DNA from: Clostridium tagluense
GTDB taxonomy: Bacteria > Bacillota > Clostridia > Clostridiales > Clostridiaceae
Assembly: GCF_003865095.1 (NCBI RefSeq)
Contig: NZ_BHYK01000003.1
Location: 211,493-275,492 of the forward strand
Direction of reading: 5' to 3'
DNA: 64,000 nucleotides
Each line of letters begins with the position of its first letter. Positions within the stretch are counted from its first letter, which is position 1. The notes beneath the pieces were generated by a model that was given only the letters and a program-made list of their open reading frames with translations, had not been told where the DNA came from and made no database searches. Positions 28,315-39,367 of this stretch are shown one piece after another. The translations under genes and the position numbers were made by a program.

Positions 28315-31179
28315 CTAATCATGACCATTTCCAGTTATACTAGTATCTAAATTTATATTACTAGTTTCCTTATCTGGATCAACCATAAATTCATATTTAG
28401 GATTTTTTTTAAGTATTTCAGCTTTAAAATATTGCTCATAAACTGCTTTTGCAACAGGTGCAACATAATTACCATGACCTCCATCAAAACCCACAACACA
28501 AACAGCTATTTCGGGTTTTTCAAAGGGAGCAAATCCTATATAGTATCCAAAAGAAGTCCTTCCTAGTGCAGATTGAATATCCTCTTTAAATGTAGCTGAA
28601 CCTGTTTTTCCTCCATTTGGAATAGGAAAATCTTTAAATGTGCTATATGCTGTACCTCCATAAACACTAGTAACTTCCCACATACCTTCTTTAATTATAT
28701 TAATTGTATTAGCACTTATATTAGTTTTTTCTAAAACTAGGGGCTTAGTTTCTTTAATTACTTTTCCATCTGGATCTAAAAATTTGTCCACCAAATGCAA
28801 TTCATATCTATTTCCGCCATTCACCATAGTAGCTACATAATTGGTTAACTGTAGCGGTGTAAAAACATTAAATCCTTGCCCTATGGCGGCATAATATGCA
28901 TTAGCCGCAGAATTAATTTCAGTATTAGCAGAATTAATTTCCGAGTATATAATTTCAGCCATAGCCCTTATATTTGTATCTGTATAATTATTGTTTTTTA
29001 ACGTTTGAGAAGCTCCAGTTAGCTCCTTTAAGGCGATTTCCATAGTTTTTATAATTACCTCATAGGAATTTATTTTATCTTTTTTCATTTCTGTCTTAAT
29101 GAGAGCAAGAAACTTAACTTTGCCTCCATTTGATTTTTTAATTTCGTCTATTTCTTTGCTGGTGCCACTTTCCTTTTGTGATTCAAGGTCAAGTGATTTT
29201 TTTCCCTTTTGTAATTTCGAAACCAAACTACTTCTATGAATACTCGCTAATGTTTCTTTACTAGATTCATAATTATATACCTGGCCAAAGCTTTCTGGTA
29301 TCTCTATACCTGTAGAGGGTTTTTTATTACTATTAGGATCTATACCAAGACCAAATTTCCATGCATATTTTGCTATTAAGTTTAGACCTTTTTTATTTTC
29401 TCCTGCATTATGATAAAGCTTATCAGCTACATCATAAAAATAATAATTACAAGATTCTCTCATTGCCGTTTGAATATCTACGATTCCATGACCATAACCT
29501 TGGTCATTATACTTCCAACATGCAGCAGTAAGGGTGGGATAACGTGTATTGTATGGTCCACTATCGTTCACCTGACTTGTCTTGGTTATAGCGCCTTCTT
29601 CTAGCCCTACAATGGCTGTCATTGGTTTAAATGTGGACCCAGGTGGTATTAGAGATTTAGTCGCTAAATTGAAAGTTGCTTTTGGGAAAATATCATTATT
29701 ATCCTTTCTAATCGTAGTGTTACCTTCTATACTTTTATCTAAAGGAAAAATATAATTAAGTAGTATTTTTTCTCTTTCTTCTTTGGATTTTGCCATATCA
29801 TCATCAGTTAGTATACCTTTAATATTTACAAGCCCTCGCTTTTGAATATAAGCGAGTCCCATTTTTTCCGTAACTGGGCCTAAATATTCATCATACTTTT
29901 CAGTAGTTAACCCACTAGATGCTGCAAATAAATTAGGATCATACCCAGGTCTACTTGCTAATACTAATATCTTACCCGTATTAACATCACTTACAATCAC
30001 TGCACCTCTATTTGCATTTGTCATGTCTACATCTTTGACTGTTCCTTTTTTTTGTAAATCTAGCAATACAGCATCTAAAACCCTCTCTGCAGCGTATTGC
30101 ATATTTTTATCTATATTAAGTTGTACTGTCTTACCAGGATAGGTTTCGATCTCACCTAATGTCTTAATTTTTCGTCCTTGTTTATTAGCTTCAATACTTT
30201 CTTGACCCTTAGTTCCCCTTAAATCATCTTCAAAGGCTGCCTCAATTCCTGAAGCACCTATATAATCCGTACTTATATCATAGCCTTGTTCCTCATACTT
30301 ATCTTTGTCCCAAGGATTTATCTTAGAGATATAGCCGAGGAAAGCTGACCCTAAATCCTTATTAGGATACACTCGAATAGGCTCAGTTGCAACACTAACA
30401 CCTGGAATTTCAGGTTGCATTTGCTGAAAAATACCTGCAGCATCTTTTGTTAAATTATTAGCGATATTTACAGGCTTATATCCAGAATAACTCTGCATGT
30501 ATAAAGTGTCCTTAACTAGCATGTAGCGACGGAGTAATTCTTTATTTTTAGAATCCACAATTTCGTCCATTCCATAATTTTTAATTAGTTTATTAAATAC
30601 TTGCTCTGGAGTAATCTTTAAAAGAGCTGCATCAACTTTCTTTACCTGCTCAGACTTTAAATCAGTTTTCTTTATATCCTTATACAGCTTTTCAATAACT
30701 TCATCGTCAAAGCCTCTATCCTTTTTAAATCTAAGCTCTATCCAGTTTTGTGTTTTTTTATCCACAGTCTTATTAAAATCAAAACTATATATTGTCTTTT
30801 TTTTATCTGCACTAGTCTTTACCTTAAGTAAAAAATCATCTATCTGAATTCCCTTGTTAGCATCAAGAATTTTAAACACATTGTCCATAGTGCTAAAGAA
30901 ACTTTCTTCACTTTCTTTTGTATTAGTAAATGTTAATATATAACTTTGCTTACTTTTAGCCAATTTTTTACCCTTTCTATCAATAATATCACCTCTCGGA
31001 GCTACTGTAGATATCACCTTGTGATTTTGCTTATTTGCAGTTTGTTTATATAACTCACAATTAACTATCTGTATATTAACCAACCTCAAAATAATAACAA
31101 AAAAAATTCCAAGCATAATGGAAGTTACAATATTAAACCTAGAAAACTCATTGTCCTTTTTATTTTTCTTACTCACCAT
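28315..31179 (-). CDS. class B penicillin-binding protein 2, copy 1
   Basis: 954-residue transpeptidase of the PBP2/MrdA type, longer than most. A membrane anchor lies at about 16-36, then a PBP dimer domain with RGDIIDRKGK, then the transpeptidase domain. SxxK is near residue 513 (PPGSTFKPM), SxN near 567 (SCN) and KTG near 857 (GGKTGSATF). A 100-residue Lys/Ser-rich insertion separates SxN and KTG. It crosslinks lateral-wall peptidoglycan with RodA. It is a tandem paralogue of the next gene. Confidence 0.93.
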   Translation of the reverse strand: MVSKKNKKDNEFSRFNIVTSIMLGIFFVIILRLVNIQIVNCELYKQTANKQNHKVISTVAPRGDIIDRKGKKLAKSKQSYILTFTNTKESEESFFSTMDNVFKILDANKGIQIDDFLLKVKTSADKKKTIYSFDFNKTVDKKTQNWIELRFKKDRGFDDEVIEKLYKDIKKTDLKSEQVKKVDAALLKITPEQVFNKLIKNYGMDEIVDSKNKELLRRYMLVKDTLYMQSYSGYKPVNIANNLTKDAAGIFQQMQPEIPGVSVATEPIRVYPNKDLGSAFLGYISKINPWDKDKYEEQGYDISTDYIGASGIEAAFEDDLRGTKGQESIEANKQGRKIKTLGEIETYPGKTVQLNIDKNMQYAAERVLDAVLLDLQKKGTVKDVDMTNANRGAVIVSDVNTGKILVLASRPGYDPNLFAASSGLTTEKYDEYLGPVTEKMGLAYIQKRGLVNIKGILTDDDMAKSKEEREKILLNYIFPLDKSIEGNTTIRKDNNDIFPKATFNLATKSLIPPGSTFKPMTAIVGLEEGAITKTSQVNDSGPYNTRYPTLTAACWKYNDQGYGHGIVDIQTAMRESCNYYFYDVADKLYHNAGENKKGLNLIAKYAWKFGLGIDPNSNKKPSTGIEIPESFGQVYNYESSKETLASIHRSSLVSKLQKGKKSLDLESQKESGTSKEIDEIKKSNGGKVKFLALIKTEMKKDKINSYEVIIKTMEIALKELTGASQTLKNNNYTDTNIRAMAEIIYSEINSANTEINSAANAYYAAIGQGFNVFTPLQLTNYVATMVNGGNRYELHLVDKFLDPDGKVIKETKPLVLEKTNISANTINIIKEGMWEVTSVYGGTAYSTFKDFPIPNGGKTGSATFKEDIQSALGRTSFGYYIGFAPFEKPEIAVCVVGFDGGHGNYVAPVAKAVYEQYFKAEILKKNPKYEFMVDPDKETSNINLDTSITGNGHD

Positions 31180-31332
31180 TTCACCAACCTTTTAAACTTT
31201 TTTCCATAATTCAACTTAAACTACTTATTCTATGCATTACAGTCAAATTCCTGCTAAAATTCAATATAAGTATATTTTTATGAATATTTTTATTATTTGA
31301 GAATAAATTCTAAATTGCTTTGATGTGCCCAA

Positions 31333-31380
31333 ACAAAAATAAACTCTAACAAATAAATTTGTTAGAGTTTATTTAAAATA
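31333..31380 (-). terminator. terminator after PBP2 copy 2
   Basis: AATAAACTCTAACAAAT pairs with ATTTGTTAGAGTTTATT around a short loop. The same stem in degenerate form follows copy 1. Confidence 0.85.
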
Positions 31381-31400
31381 GTCATTTTTTCATGATTAAA

Positions 31401-34289
31401 CTAATCGTGACCATTGCCAGTTACATCAGTATTTAAATCTATATTACTAGTGTTTTCATCTGGATTAACCATAAATTTATATTTAGGATCTGATTTTAAT
31501 AATTCTGCTTTAAAATATTGCTCGTAAACTGCTTTTGCAACTGGTGCAACCCATCCACCATGACCTCCATCAAAAACCACTGCACAAACAGCTATTTTAG
31601 GTTTGTCATAGGGTGCAAAGCCTATATAGTATCCATAGGAAGTCCTTCCTAAGGCAGTTTGAGTAAGATCGTTAAAAGTAGCAGAACCTGTTTTCCCCCC
31701 ACTTTGTATAGGGAAATCTTTAAATACAGAATATGCTGTTCCATTAATATCACTAGTAACTTCGAGCATTCCTTCTTTAATTAAATCAATTGTTTTAGAA
31801 TCTACGTTAGTTTTTTCTAAAACTACAGGCTTAATTTCTTTAATTATATTTCCATCCGGATCTAAAAATTTATCTACCAAATGCGTTTCATATCTATTTC
31901 CACCATTCACCATAGTAGACACAAAATTTGCTAACTGTAATGGTGTAAACGCATTAAACCCTTGCCCTATAGCTGCATAATATGCATTAGCTGCAGAATT
32001 AATTTCAGTATTAGCATTACTTATTTCCGAATATATAGTTTCTGACATAGTTCTTATATCGCTATCTGTGTAATTATTGTTTTTTAATGTCTTAGAAGCT
32101 TCAATAACTTCCTTTATAGCAATCTGTGAACTTTGTTTAATTGAATTATAGGGGCTTTTATTATCTTTTTTCATTTCAGTCTTAAGAAAAGCTTGAAACT
32201 TAAGTTTTTTTTCATTTACTTTTTTAATTTCTTGTATTTGATCCTTAGTGCCACTTTCCTTTTGTGAAACAGTATCAAGCGGTTTATATTTACTTCCTGT
32301 AGAATTTATTCCCTTTTGCAGAAAACCTACAAGATTACTTATATGAATATTAGCTAATATTTCTTTACTAGATTGATAATTATATACCTGACCAAAATTT
32401 TCTGGTATCTCTATTCCTGTAGCAGGTTTTGCACCACTTTTAGGGTCTATACCAAGACCGAATTTCCATGCATATTTTGCTAGTAGATCCAGTCCTGCTT
32501 TATTTTCGCCAGCCTTTGCAAAAAGTTTATCAGCTACATCATAAAAATAATAATTACAAGATACTCTCATTGCCTTTCTTAAATCTACTAGTCCATGACC
32601 ATAACCTTGCTCATTATATAACCAACAGGCAGCAGTAACAGATGGATACCTCTTATTGTATGGCCCACCATCATCCACTGTATCAGTTGCATGTATAACT
32701 CCTTCTTCTAGTCCCGCAATAGCCGTAAGTGGCTTAAAAGTAGAACCCGGTGGTATTAGAGATTTAGTCGCGTAATTGAATGTTGATTTTGGGAAAATAT
32801 CATTATTATCCTTCCTTATTGTAGTATTACCCGCTACACTTTTGTCTAAAGGAAACATATAATTAAGCAATATATTTTCTCTTTCAGCTTTAGATTTTTC
32901 CGCCATGTCTTTATCGCTTAGCACACCTGTAATGTTAGCAAGCCCTCGATCTTGAATATACTTTAGTCCCATTCCAGCTATATTGGGATTTAATAAATTA
33001 TTAATTTCACTAGTGGAATTCCCAGATTCTGCAAAAATGCTAGGATCATAGCCAGGTCTACTTGCCAGCGCTAATACCTTACCTGTATTAACATCAAGCA
33101 CTACCACTGCACCTCTGTTTGCATTTGTTGTATCTACACTTTGCCCCGTGTTTTTCCCTGCCTTTTGTAAACCGAGCATCACAGCATCTAAAGATTTCTC
33201 TGCAGCGTATTGCATATTTTTATCTATGTTAAGTTGTATTGTTTGACCAGGATAAGTTTCAATCTGACCTAGTGTACTAACTTTACGGCCTTGTTTATTA
33301 ACTGCAATACTTTCTTGACCCTTAGTTCCCCTTAAAACATCTTCAAAGGCTGCTTCAATTCCTGACGTACCTATATAATCTGAACTTATATCATAGCCTT
33401 GTTCTTCATATTTATCGGTGTCCCAAGGATTTATCTTAGAAATATACCCTAGGAAAGCTGACCCTAGATCCTTGCCCGGATAAACTCGAATTGGCTGAGT
33501 TGTAACACTTATGCCTGGAATTTCAGGCTGCATTTGTTCAAAAATACCAGCAACGTCTTTAGATAAATTATTAGCAATAGTTATAGGTTTATATCCAGAA
33601 AAACTTTGCATCTTCAAAGTATCCTTAACCAACATATAGCGCCTCAACAGTTCTTTGCTTTTAGAATCTTTAATTTCGATCATTCCGTATTGTTTTATTA
33701 ATTCATTATAGACTTCTTTTGGAGTAATCTTTAAAATATCTTCGTCAACTTTTTTCTTTTGCTCATCTGTTAAATCATCTATCTTTTTATCCTTATAAAG
33801 CTTTTTAATTACTATCTCCTCAAAGCCTCTATCTTTTTTAAATCTAAGCTCGATCCAATTTTGTGTTGTTTTATCTAGGGTCTTACCAAAATCGAAACTA
33901 TACTCCGTACTTTTTTTATCTTCACTAGTCTTTATCTTAAGCAAAAAGTCATCTATCTGAATTGTCTTATTTGCATCAAGAGTTTTAAATACATTGTCCA
34001 TAGTGGGAAAGAAACTGGCTTCACTCTCCTGGGTTTTAGTAAATGTTAATATATAGCTTTGTTTACTTTCAGCCAGCTTTTTACCGTTTCTATCAATTAT
34101 ATCACCTCTTGGGGCCACTGTTGATATCATCTTGTGATTTTGTTGATTTGCAGTTTCCCTATATAACTCGCCATTGATTACCTGTATATTTACTAGTCTC
34201 CAAATAATAGCAGAAAAAATCAAGATCATAATTACAACTAAAACGTTAAATCTAGAAAATTCATTCTTGTTTTTATTTTTCTTACTCAC
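31401..34289 (-). CDS. class B penicillin-binding protein 2, copy 2
   Basis: 962 residues, alignable end to end with the copy at 28315-31179; both end in DxxxTGNGHD. Motifs are SxxK near residue 518 (PPGSTFKPL), SCN, and KTG near 863 (GGKTGSATF). It starts 17 bases after mreD, so this is the copy still attached to the mreB-mreC-mreD operon. Divergence is highest in the Lys/Ser-rich insertion before KTG. Confidence 0.93.
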   Translation of the reverse strand: MSKKNKNKNEFSRFNVLVVIMILIFSAIIWRLVNIQVINGELYRETANQQNHKMISTVAPRGDIIDRNGKKLAESKQSYILTFTKTQESEASFFPTMDNVFKTLDANKTIQIDDFLLKIKTSEDKKSTEYSFDFGKTLDKTTQNWIELRFKKDRGFEEIVIKKLYKDKKIDDLTDEQKKKVDEDILKITPKEVYNELIKQYGMIEIKDSKSKELLRRYMLVKDTLKMQSFSGYKPITIANNLSKDVAGIFEQMQPEIPGISVTTQPIRVYPGKDLGSAFLGYISKINPWDTDKYEEQGYDISSDYIGTSGIEAAFEDVLRGTKGQESIAVNKQGRKVSTLGQIETYPGQTIQLNIDKNMQYAAEKSLDAVMLGLQKAGKNTGQSVDTTNANRGAVVVLDVNTGKVLALASRPGYDPSIFAESGNSTSEINNLLNPNIAGMGLKYIQDRGLANITGVLSDKDMAEKSKAERENILLNYMFPLDKSVAGNTTIRKDNNDIFPKSTFNYATKSLIPPGSTFKPLTAIAGLEEGVIHATDTVDDGGPYNKRYPSVTAACWLYNEQGYGHGLVDLRKAMRVSCNYYFYDVADKLFAKAGENKAGLDLLAKYAWKFGLGIDPKSGAKPATGIEIPENFGQVYNYQSSKEILANIHISNLVGFLQKGINSTGSKYKPLDTVSQKESGTKDQIQEIKKVNEKKLKFQAFLKTEMKKDNKSPYNSIKQSSQIAIKEVIEASKTLKNNNYTDSDIRTMSETIYSEISNANTEINSAANAYYAAIGQGFNAFTPLQLANFVSTMVNGGNRYETHLVDKFLDPDGNIIKEIKPVVLEKTNVDSKTIDLIKEGMLEVTSDINGTAYSVFKDFPIQSGGKTGSATFNDLTQTALGRTSYGYYIGFAPYDKPKIAVCAVVFDGGHGGWVAPVAKAVYEQYFKAELLKSDPKYKFMVNPDENTSNIDLNTDVTGNGHD

Positions 34290-34305
34290 TATTTCACCAA
34301 CCTCG

Positions 34306-34797
34306 TTAAAATCTCCATTCTTTCTTCATGTATTGTTTTTGAGAAAGTTTATATGCGAATTTATACATAAAAATAGAAACTATTAAATTGTATATCCCGT
34401 CATAAAATATTGTATTTATATGGGTATATTGCTTTATCAAGAACATCATAGAAACTACTATTAAACCTTTTACTACACTTAAAATGAAAGATGATATTAT
34501 TGGCAAAAGTGCCTTTTCAATAAATATACTTTTTCCTATTTGAGCAGCTACAAGACACATAAGCATATTTGTTAGCATACTAATTCCAAAACAGTTTAAA
34601 AGATACAAATCTTGAAGAGCTCCAGTAAAAACTCCAATTATCACTGCATCTTTTGGAGAACTAACTATAGAATAACATAGCGCAAAAGTAAATATTAAAC
34701 TTGGACATGCACCACGTATCTTAAGTAAAGGCATCAAAGTATTATCTAATATTAAAAATAGAATACATAAAGATACCACTGTTAATATTCTTTTCAT
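34306..34797 (-). CDS. mreD: rod shape-determining protein MreD
   Basis: 163-residue membrane protein with about five helices and little conserved motif. The position between mreC and PBP2 and the typical GVFTGALQDLYLLNCFGISM loop identify it. It is part of the elongasome. Confidence 0.9.
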   Translation of the reverse strand: MKRILTVVSLCILFLILDNTLMPLLKIRGACPSLIFTFALCYSIVSSPKDAVIIGVFTGALQDLYLLNCFGISMLTNMLMCLVAAQIGKSIFIEKALLPIISSFILSVVKGLIVVSMMFLIKQYTHINTIFYDGIYNLIVSIFMYKFAYKLSQKQYMKKEWRF

Positions 34798-34807
34798 AAT
34801 ACAACCC

Positions 34808-35674
34808 CTAATATTTATATTTATATTTCATTTCTCCATCTTTTATAGCGTCTTTTGGTACCACTATTAAAACTTCTTCAATCTTTGTAAAGTCAACATA
34901 TGGATTTATTATAGCACTTTTCATTACTTTGCCTTTATCAGCATGTACACTTAGCACATTTCCTATTCTAATTCCAGCTGGATATCTTTCACCAAGACCA
35001 GATGTGGTTATTACATCACCTTTTTTTATAGCCGAATCTAAAGAAAGATCTTGTATTTCTGCAAGCAATTTATTATTCTCATCTTTATAGCCTTTTACCA
35101 TACCATTATTATCGCCTGTTCTTTCAACACGACCCGCCACTGCAATATTTTCATTAGATAAACATTGCACTATAGACCAATTGGAACTTACGGAGGTAAC
35201 CTGACCTACGAGCCCCTCTCCAGTCACAGCTATCATTAATTTTTTTATACCTTCACTTGATCCCTTGTTTATATAAAAGCCATCTGAAAAACTACTTCCA
35301 CTTAATCCAGTTATAGTAGCACCAATATAATTGTACTTATCACTTTGCTCTGAAAATTTAAGCATACTTTTTAATCTTTTATTTTCTTTTATCGAAGTAT
35401 CATATTGTAATGCTTTCATTTTGAACTCAGTATTAGCTTTTTTCAACTCTTCATTTTCTTTTTTAACATTTGTGATATTTGTTATAAATTTAAAAGAATT
35501 TATTACCTTATGAAACCCATTATAAAATAAACCCTGCACTGAGTTTATAGTTACCCCCACACCGTTCTCCACGAAAGACATTTTTTCTCTGTTTGCACTA
35601 TACCCTATTAAAGATAAAAATGTAACTGACAGTATTATAATAACTACTGCCAGTTTATTTTTTGCGAATTTCAT
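34808..35674 (-). CDS. mreC: rod shape-determining protein MreC
   Basis: 288 residues. A membrane anchor at about 8-24, a coiled coil at about 60-105 (KKENEELKKANTEFKMK) and the double beta-barrel domain with VTGEGLVGQV and TSGLGERYPAGIRIG. It links MreB to the PBPs outside the membrane. Starts one base after mreB ends. Confidence 0.95.
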   Translation of the reverse strand: MKFAKNKLAVVIIILSVTFLSLIGYSANREKMSFVENGVGVTINSVQGLFYNGFHKVINSFKFITNITNVKKENEELKKANTEFKMKALQYDTSIKENKRLKSMLKFSEQSDKYNYIGATITGLSGSSFSDGFYINKGSSEGIKKLMIAVTGEGLVGQVTSVSSNWSIVQCLSNENIAVAGRVERTGDNNGMVKGYKDENNKLLAEIQDLSLDSAIKKGDVITTSGLGERYPAGIRIGNVLSVHADKGKVMKSAIINPYVDFTKIEEVLIVVPKDAIKDGEMKYKYKY

Positions 35675-36682
35675 CTATCTTCTTTTACTCATAACGTCTA
35701 TATTAACAAGAGCTTTTCCTGCTCCTATAGCAACACAATCAAGTGGGTTTTCAGCAATGTGCACAGGCATATGTGTTTCGCGGTTTATAAGTGTATCAAT
35801 TCCTTTGAGTAGTGCTCCACCACCAGTTAACATAATTCCTTTTTCCATTATATCGGATGCAAGCTCTGGTGGAGTTTTCTCAAGAGTTGTTATTATGGCC
35901 TCAATTATTTCTTGAACTGGTTCACTAAGTGCTTCTCTTACTTCTTTTTGTGTTATCTCTATAACTTTTGGAAGCCCTGATATTAAATCTCTTCCTACTA
36001 TAGGCATACTCATATCATCATCCTCGAGTACAAATGCTGATCCAAGCTCAATTTTAATGTTTTCTGCAGTTCTCTCACCTATCATAAGACTGTACTGTTT
36101 TTTAATAAAGGCTATTATGGATTGATCTAACTTATCCCCTGCCATTCTTAGAGACTTACTTGTTACAATTCCACCCAGTGAAATTATTGCAATCTCTGTA
36201 GTTCCGCCTCCAATGTCCACAATCATACTTCCAGTGGGTTCATTTACAGGAAGTCCAGCTCCAATCGCAGCTGCCATCGGCTCTTCCATTAAATATGCCT
36301 CTCTTGCCCCTGCTCTTTTAGTTGCATCCTCTAATGCTCTCTTTTCAACTTCAGTTACACCAGATGGAAATCCAACTACAATTCTCGGGCTTGTAAATCC
36401 CTTTGAACTGACTTTGTTAATAAAGTGCTTAAGCATTTTTTCAGTAATATCAAAATCTGCAATTACTCCATCTTGCATAGGACGAATGGCAACAATGTTA
36501 CCTGGAGTTCTACCTATCATCTGCTTTGCTTCTTCACCAACTGCTAGTACCTTATTAGTATTTATATTTATAGCTACAACAGAAGGTTCCCTTAGTACAA
36601 TTCCCTTCCCCTTCATATAAATTAATGTATTTGCTGTTCCTACATCTATTCCCATATCACGAGACGTTCCAAATATTCCCAT
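35675..36682 (-). CDS. mreB: actin-like rod shape protein MreB
   Basis: 335 residues. Nucleotide-binding motifs [23 protein letters not shown] and the late [12 protein letters not shown] are present. It forms membrane filaments that direct wall synthesis. An Mbl-type paralogue cannot be excluded, but the mreBCD context favours MreB. Confidence 0.96.
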   Translation of the reverse strand: MGIFGTSRDMGIDVGTANTLIYMKGKGIVLREPSVVAININTNKVLAVGEEAKQMIGRTPGNIVAIRPMQDGVIADFDITEKMLKHFINKVSSKGFTSPRIVVGFPSGVTEVEKRALEDATKRAGAREAYLMEEPMAAAIGAGLPVNEPTGSMIVDIGGGTTEIAIISLGGIVTSKSLRMAGDKLDQSIIAFIKKQYSLMIGERTAENIKIELGSAFVLEDDDMSMPIVGRDLISGLPKVIEITQKEVREALSEPVQEIIEAIITTLEKTPPELASDIMEKGIMLTGGGALLKGIDTLINRETHMPVHIAENPLDCVAIGAGKALVNIDVMSKRR

Positions 36683-36702
36683 TATAATTTCTCCTTTCGT
36701 AT

Positions 36703-37389
36703 CTAAAGCATTCCTTTTTCTTTTAAACTTGTATAAGTTCCATTACCAATAATTATATGATCAAGCAATTCTATCCCTAGTAATTTACCACATTCTTTAA
36801 GTCTTGTAGTAATGTTTATGTCTTCCGTGCTGGGAGTTGGATCTCCCGAAGGATGATTGTGACAAATAACCACGGAAGCACTACACTTTCTAATAGCTTC
36901 ATAAAAAACTTCTCTTGGATGAACTATTGAAGTATTTAAATTACCAATTGAGATATCTTTTATGCTTATAATTACATTTTTTGTATTTAACATAATTAAT
37001 TTAAGATATTCTTTTTTTAAGTATCTCATTTCCTCCATAAGATACTGAGCAACATCCTTTGGCGTGGTAATTTTATACTCTTCTCCAGATTTAAAACTTC
37101 TAAATCTTTTTGAAATTTCTGTAAGAGCCAAAAGTTGTGTTGCTTTAGCCTTCCCAATACCCTTTAAATTCATAAATTCTTCTGCATTTGAATTTAAAAG
37201 TCCATTTAGTCCGCCACACTCAGAAATAATTCTACCACAAAGACTTATAATATTTTCATTTTTGGATCCTATTCTAAGTATTATAGCTAATAGTTCATTA
37301 TTTGAAAGCGTTTCAGCACCATACCTTAATAACTTTTCCCTTGGTCTTTCATTTTGAGGCAAATCCATGATTTTGAAGGTCATACCCAT
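36703..37389 (-). CDS. radC: RadC/JAB-domain protein
   Basis: 228 residues. An N-terminal helix-hairpin-helix ([15 protein letters not shown], about 75-90) precedes the JAMM metal-binding motif [14 protein letters not shown] near residue 175. The cellular role of the family is unsettled despite the RadC name. It precedes mreB by 20 bases, as in Bacillus and Clostridium. Confidence 0.95.
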   Translation of the reverse strand: MGMTFKIMDLPQNERPREKLLRYGAETLSNNELLAIILRIGSKNENIISLCGRIISECGGLNGLLNSNAEEFMNLKGIGKAKATQLLALTEISKRFRSFKSGEEYKITTPKDVAQYLMEEMRYLKKEYLKLIMLNTKNVIISIKDISIGNLNTSIVHPREVFYEAIRKCSASVVICHNHPSGDPTPSTEDINITTRLKECGKLLGIELLDHIIIGNGTYTSLKEKGML

Positions 37390-37401
37390 AAAACAACTCC
37401 T

Positions 37402-37977
37402 TTATAGATTGACCCCCATCTCCCTTAACATAAAATATAATTTATTCACCGGTAGCCCCACCACACTATAGTAGCAACCCTTTAACTCTTCAACAAATAA
37501 AGACGCTGCTCCTTGTATACCATAAGCTCCTGCTTTATCAAAAGGATCTCCTGTCTCAATATACTTAGTTATTTCAACATCGGAGAGTTTTGAAAATTTC
37601 ACCTGCGTGCAAACATATTCCGTTGAAATCTTTTGGGTTTCAGTGTTTATTACAGCAATTCCTGTATATACCTCATGCGTATTGTCACTTAAATCACTAA
37701 GCATTTGAAAAGCTTCCACACTATCTTTAGGTTTTCCAAGAACCTTGCCATTAAAATAAACAATAGTATCACAGCCTATTATAGCAGCTGGTTTTTTCAC
37801 ACTACTACAAATATCCATGGCCTTTCCTCTTGCTAAGTTCATAACGTAGTCCCCACAATTTCCAGAAAACGGTATGTCACTTTCTTTAAAATCACTTACC
37901 TTTATCTTAAAATTACTAGTTATTTTTTTTAAAAGTTCCGCTCTTCGCACCGAAGCAGAAGCTAAAATAATATCCAC
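37402..37977 (-). CDS. maf: Maf-family nucleotide pyrophosphatase
   Basis: 191 residues. [14 protein letters not shown] start, [18 protein letters not shown] and the late [12 protein letters not shown] are the family motifs. It hydrolyses non-canonical or pyrimidine nucleoside triphosphates and is implicated in septation. Twelve bases before radC. Confidence 0.95.
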   Translation of the reverse strand: MDIILASASVRRAELLKKITSNFKIKVSDFKESDIPFSGNCGDYVMNLARGKAMDICSSVKKPAAIIGCDTIVYFNGKVLGKPKDSVEAFQMLSDLSDNTHEVYTGIAVINTETQKISTEYVCTQVKFSKLSDVEITKYIETGDPFDKAGAYGIQGAASLFVEELKGCYYSVVGLPVNKLYFMLREMGVNL

Positions 37978-37987
37978 TACATCACTC

Positions 37988-38248
37988 CTAATATTTTCTA
38001 TATAATATTATTGCCAAAACTATGCCTATAATAGACATAATATTAATATTAAAATTTATACCGAAAGTTATGGCTAATACTTTCAGATCTATAAGCATAG
38101 GTTTATTCATGCCTATGGTGTATGTATTCTTCAAAAATTTCAGTGCACCTATATTATTTCCTAATAACTCACCTATAAAACTTCCAGAAATGGCTCCTAT
38201 AAGCATAAAAAAAATAAAATATGAACTTCTTTTTTCTGCACTTTTCAA
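37988..38248 (-). CDS. DUF4321 small membrane protein
   Basis: 86 residues with three hydrophobic segments and a Gly-rich [11 protein letters not shown] motif. It matches the DUF4321 pattern that occurs before maf in clostridia. Function unknown. Ten bases before maf; probably the first gene of the maf-radC-mreBCD transcript. Confidence 0.8.
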   Translation of the reverse strand: MKSAEKRSSYFIFFMLIGAISGSFIGELLGNNIGALKFLKNTYTIGMNKPMLIDLKVLAITFGINFNINIMSIIGIVLAIILYRKY

Positions 38249-38390
38249 ATTATAACCCCCACTTTACTTATATATCTTATACATTTTAACATTTAATAAA
38301 TTCATTAACAAGTGTATAAAATATTATTCAAGAAAAGTTTATAATTGCAGAAGGTTTAGTTATGGTTGCAACGTCTATAAAGTTGCATTA

Positions 38391-38433
38391 AAAAAATACA
38401 AATAGATTTTAATAATCCACTTGTATTTTTATA
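38391..38433 (-). terminator. terminator after the SPOR-domain gene
   Basis: AAAAATACAAGTGGATT pairs with AATCTATTTGTATTTTT on the minus strand, followed by more T residues. A small TGCAAC/GTTGCA hairpin precedes the next gene. Confidence 0.8.
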
Positions 38434-38496
38434 TTTTACATCTTATTTCATAGGACTTCTTTACAATTTGTTTACAAAATACAAAAAAATATTTAC

Positions 38497-39246
38497 TTAT
38501 ATCTTTGATAGCTTTTTTATAAATTTATAGATATATATATAACCTTCCTCTGTTTTTTCTTTTTTTAATTCCGCAGGCATCGCTGTTAAATATGCTTTTA
38601 TTTCTGTCATGCTATTAAAACTTGCACTTTTTTTATCCTCCCCTTGCAGCGTTCCTAGCCACTTTTTTAATTCCACAGTTTGAACTGCACTAATATCTTT
38701 TTCCGAAAGTTTATTTAATATTTTAAGGTCTGCATTTACCATTTCAATGATTTGCGAACCGGTGGCATCATTGCCAATCACTTGAAAATTTATTTTAACA
38801 TAATCTATCTTACTTGCTTGTAACTGTTTAGCTATAATATCAATACTAGCCTTGGGATAAATACCAAGTAAAACCTTATTTGAATTATTTTCTTCAATAA
38901 TAAAGGGTGTACCAGCCTTCATCAAACTATTTTTCAAAACCAAAGCATTTGCCTTGTTACTAAAGTTACCACATTGTATTCCTACATACTCATTAATAAT
39001 GCTTTCAGAAACTACTTTAGAAGTATCTTTAGTATTTTTATTTGTTACTTTATCTTTTTCTAAACCTATTTTAGTAGTTTTATCCCCTATAGTTGCATTT
39101 GTATTATTCTTAGGTAATAGTTTGGAAAATATGCTGCCCAGTGCAATAGCTGCTATTATAATTAATATAAAAACCAGCATAAAATTATTTTTTTTCCTAG
39201 GTGGTTTATAATTATATCTAGTATATTTCACTCTAACATCCCCCAA
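38497..39246 (-). CDS. SPOR-domain membrane protein
   Basis: 249 residues. A basic N-terminus (YNYKPPRKKNN), one membrane helix at about 22-42 and a SPOR domain at about 88-152 (IQCGNFSNKANALVLKNSL). SPOR domains bind glycan strands stripped of stem peptides, usually at septa. The rest is Lys-rich and not recognised. Single-gene transcript. Confidence 0.85.
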   Translation of the reverse strand: MGDVRVKYTRYNYKPPRKKNNFMLVFILIIIAAIALGSIFSKLLPKNNTNATIGDKTTKIGLEKDKVTNKNTKDTSKVVSESIINEYVGIQCGNFSNKANALVLKNSLMKAGTPFIIEENNSNKVLLGIYPKASIDIIAKQLQASKIDYVKINFQVIGNDATGSQIIEMVNADLKILNKLSEKDISAVQTVELKKWLGTLQGEDKKSASFNSMTEIKAYLTAMPAELKKEKTEEGYIYIYKFIKKLSKI

Positions 39247-39330
39247 CTTAATAAATCCTTATTTAAAATATTATTATTTGAAAACTAATTTTAGAATAAA
39301 AAAAGGAAAATATATTAGGCATATATAGAT

Positions 39331-39360
39331 AAAAAAATCCGACAATGAATGTCGGATTAT
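39331..39360 (-). terminator. terminator after the NlpC/P60 gene
   Basis: AATCCGACA pairs with TGTCGGATT around a TTCAT loop and is followed by TTTTTT. Confidence 0.9.
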
Positions 39361-39367
39361 AGTATAT

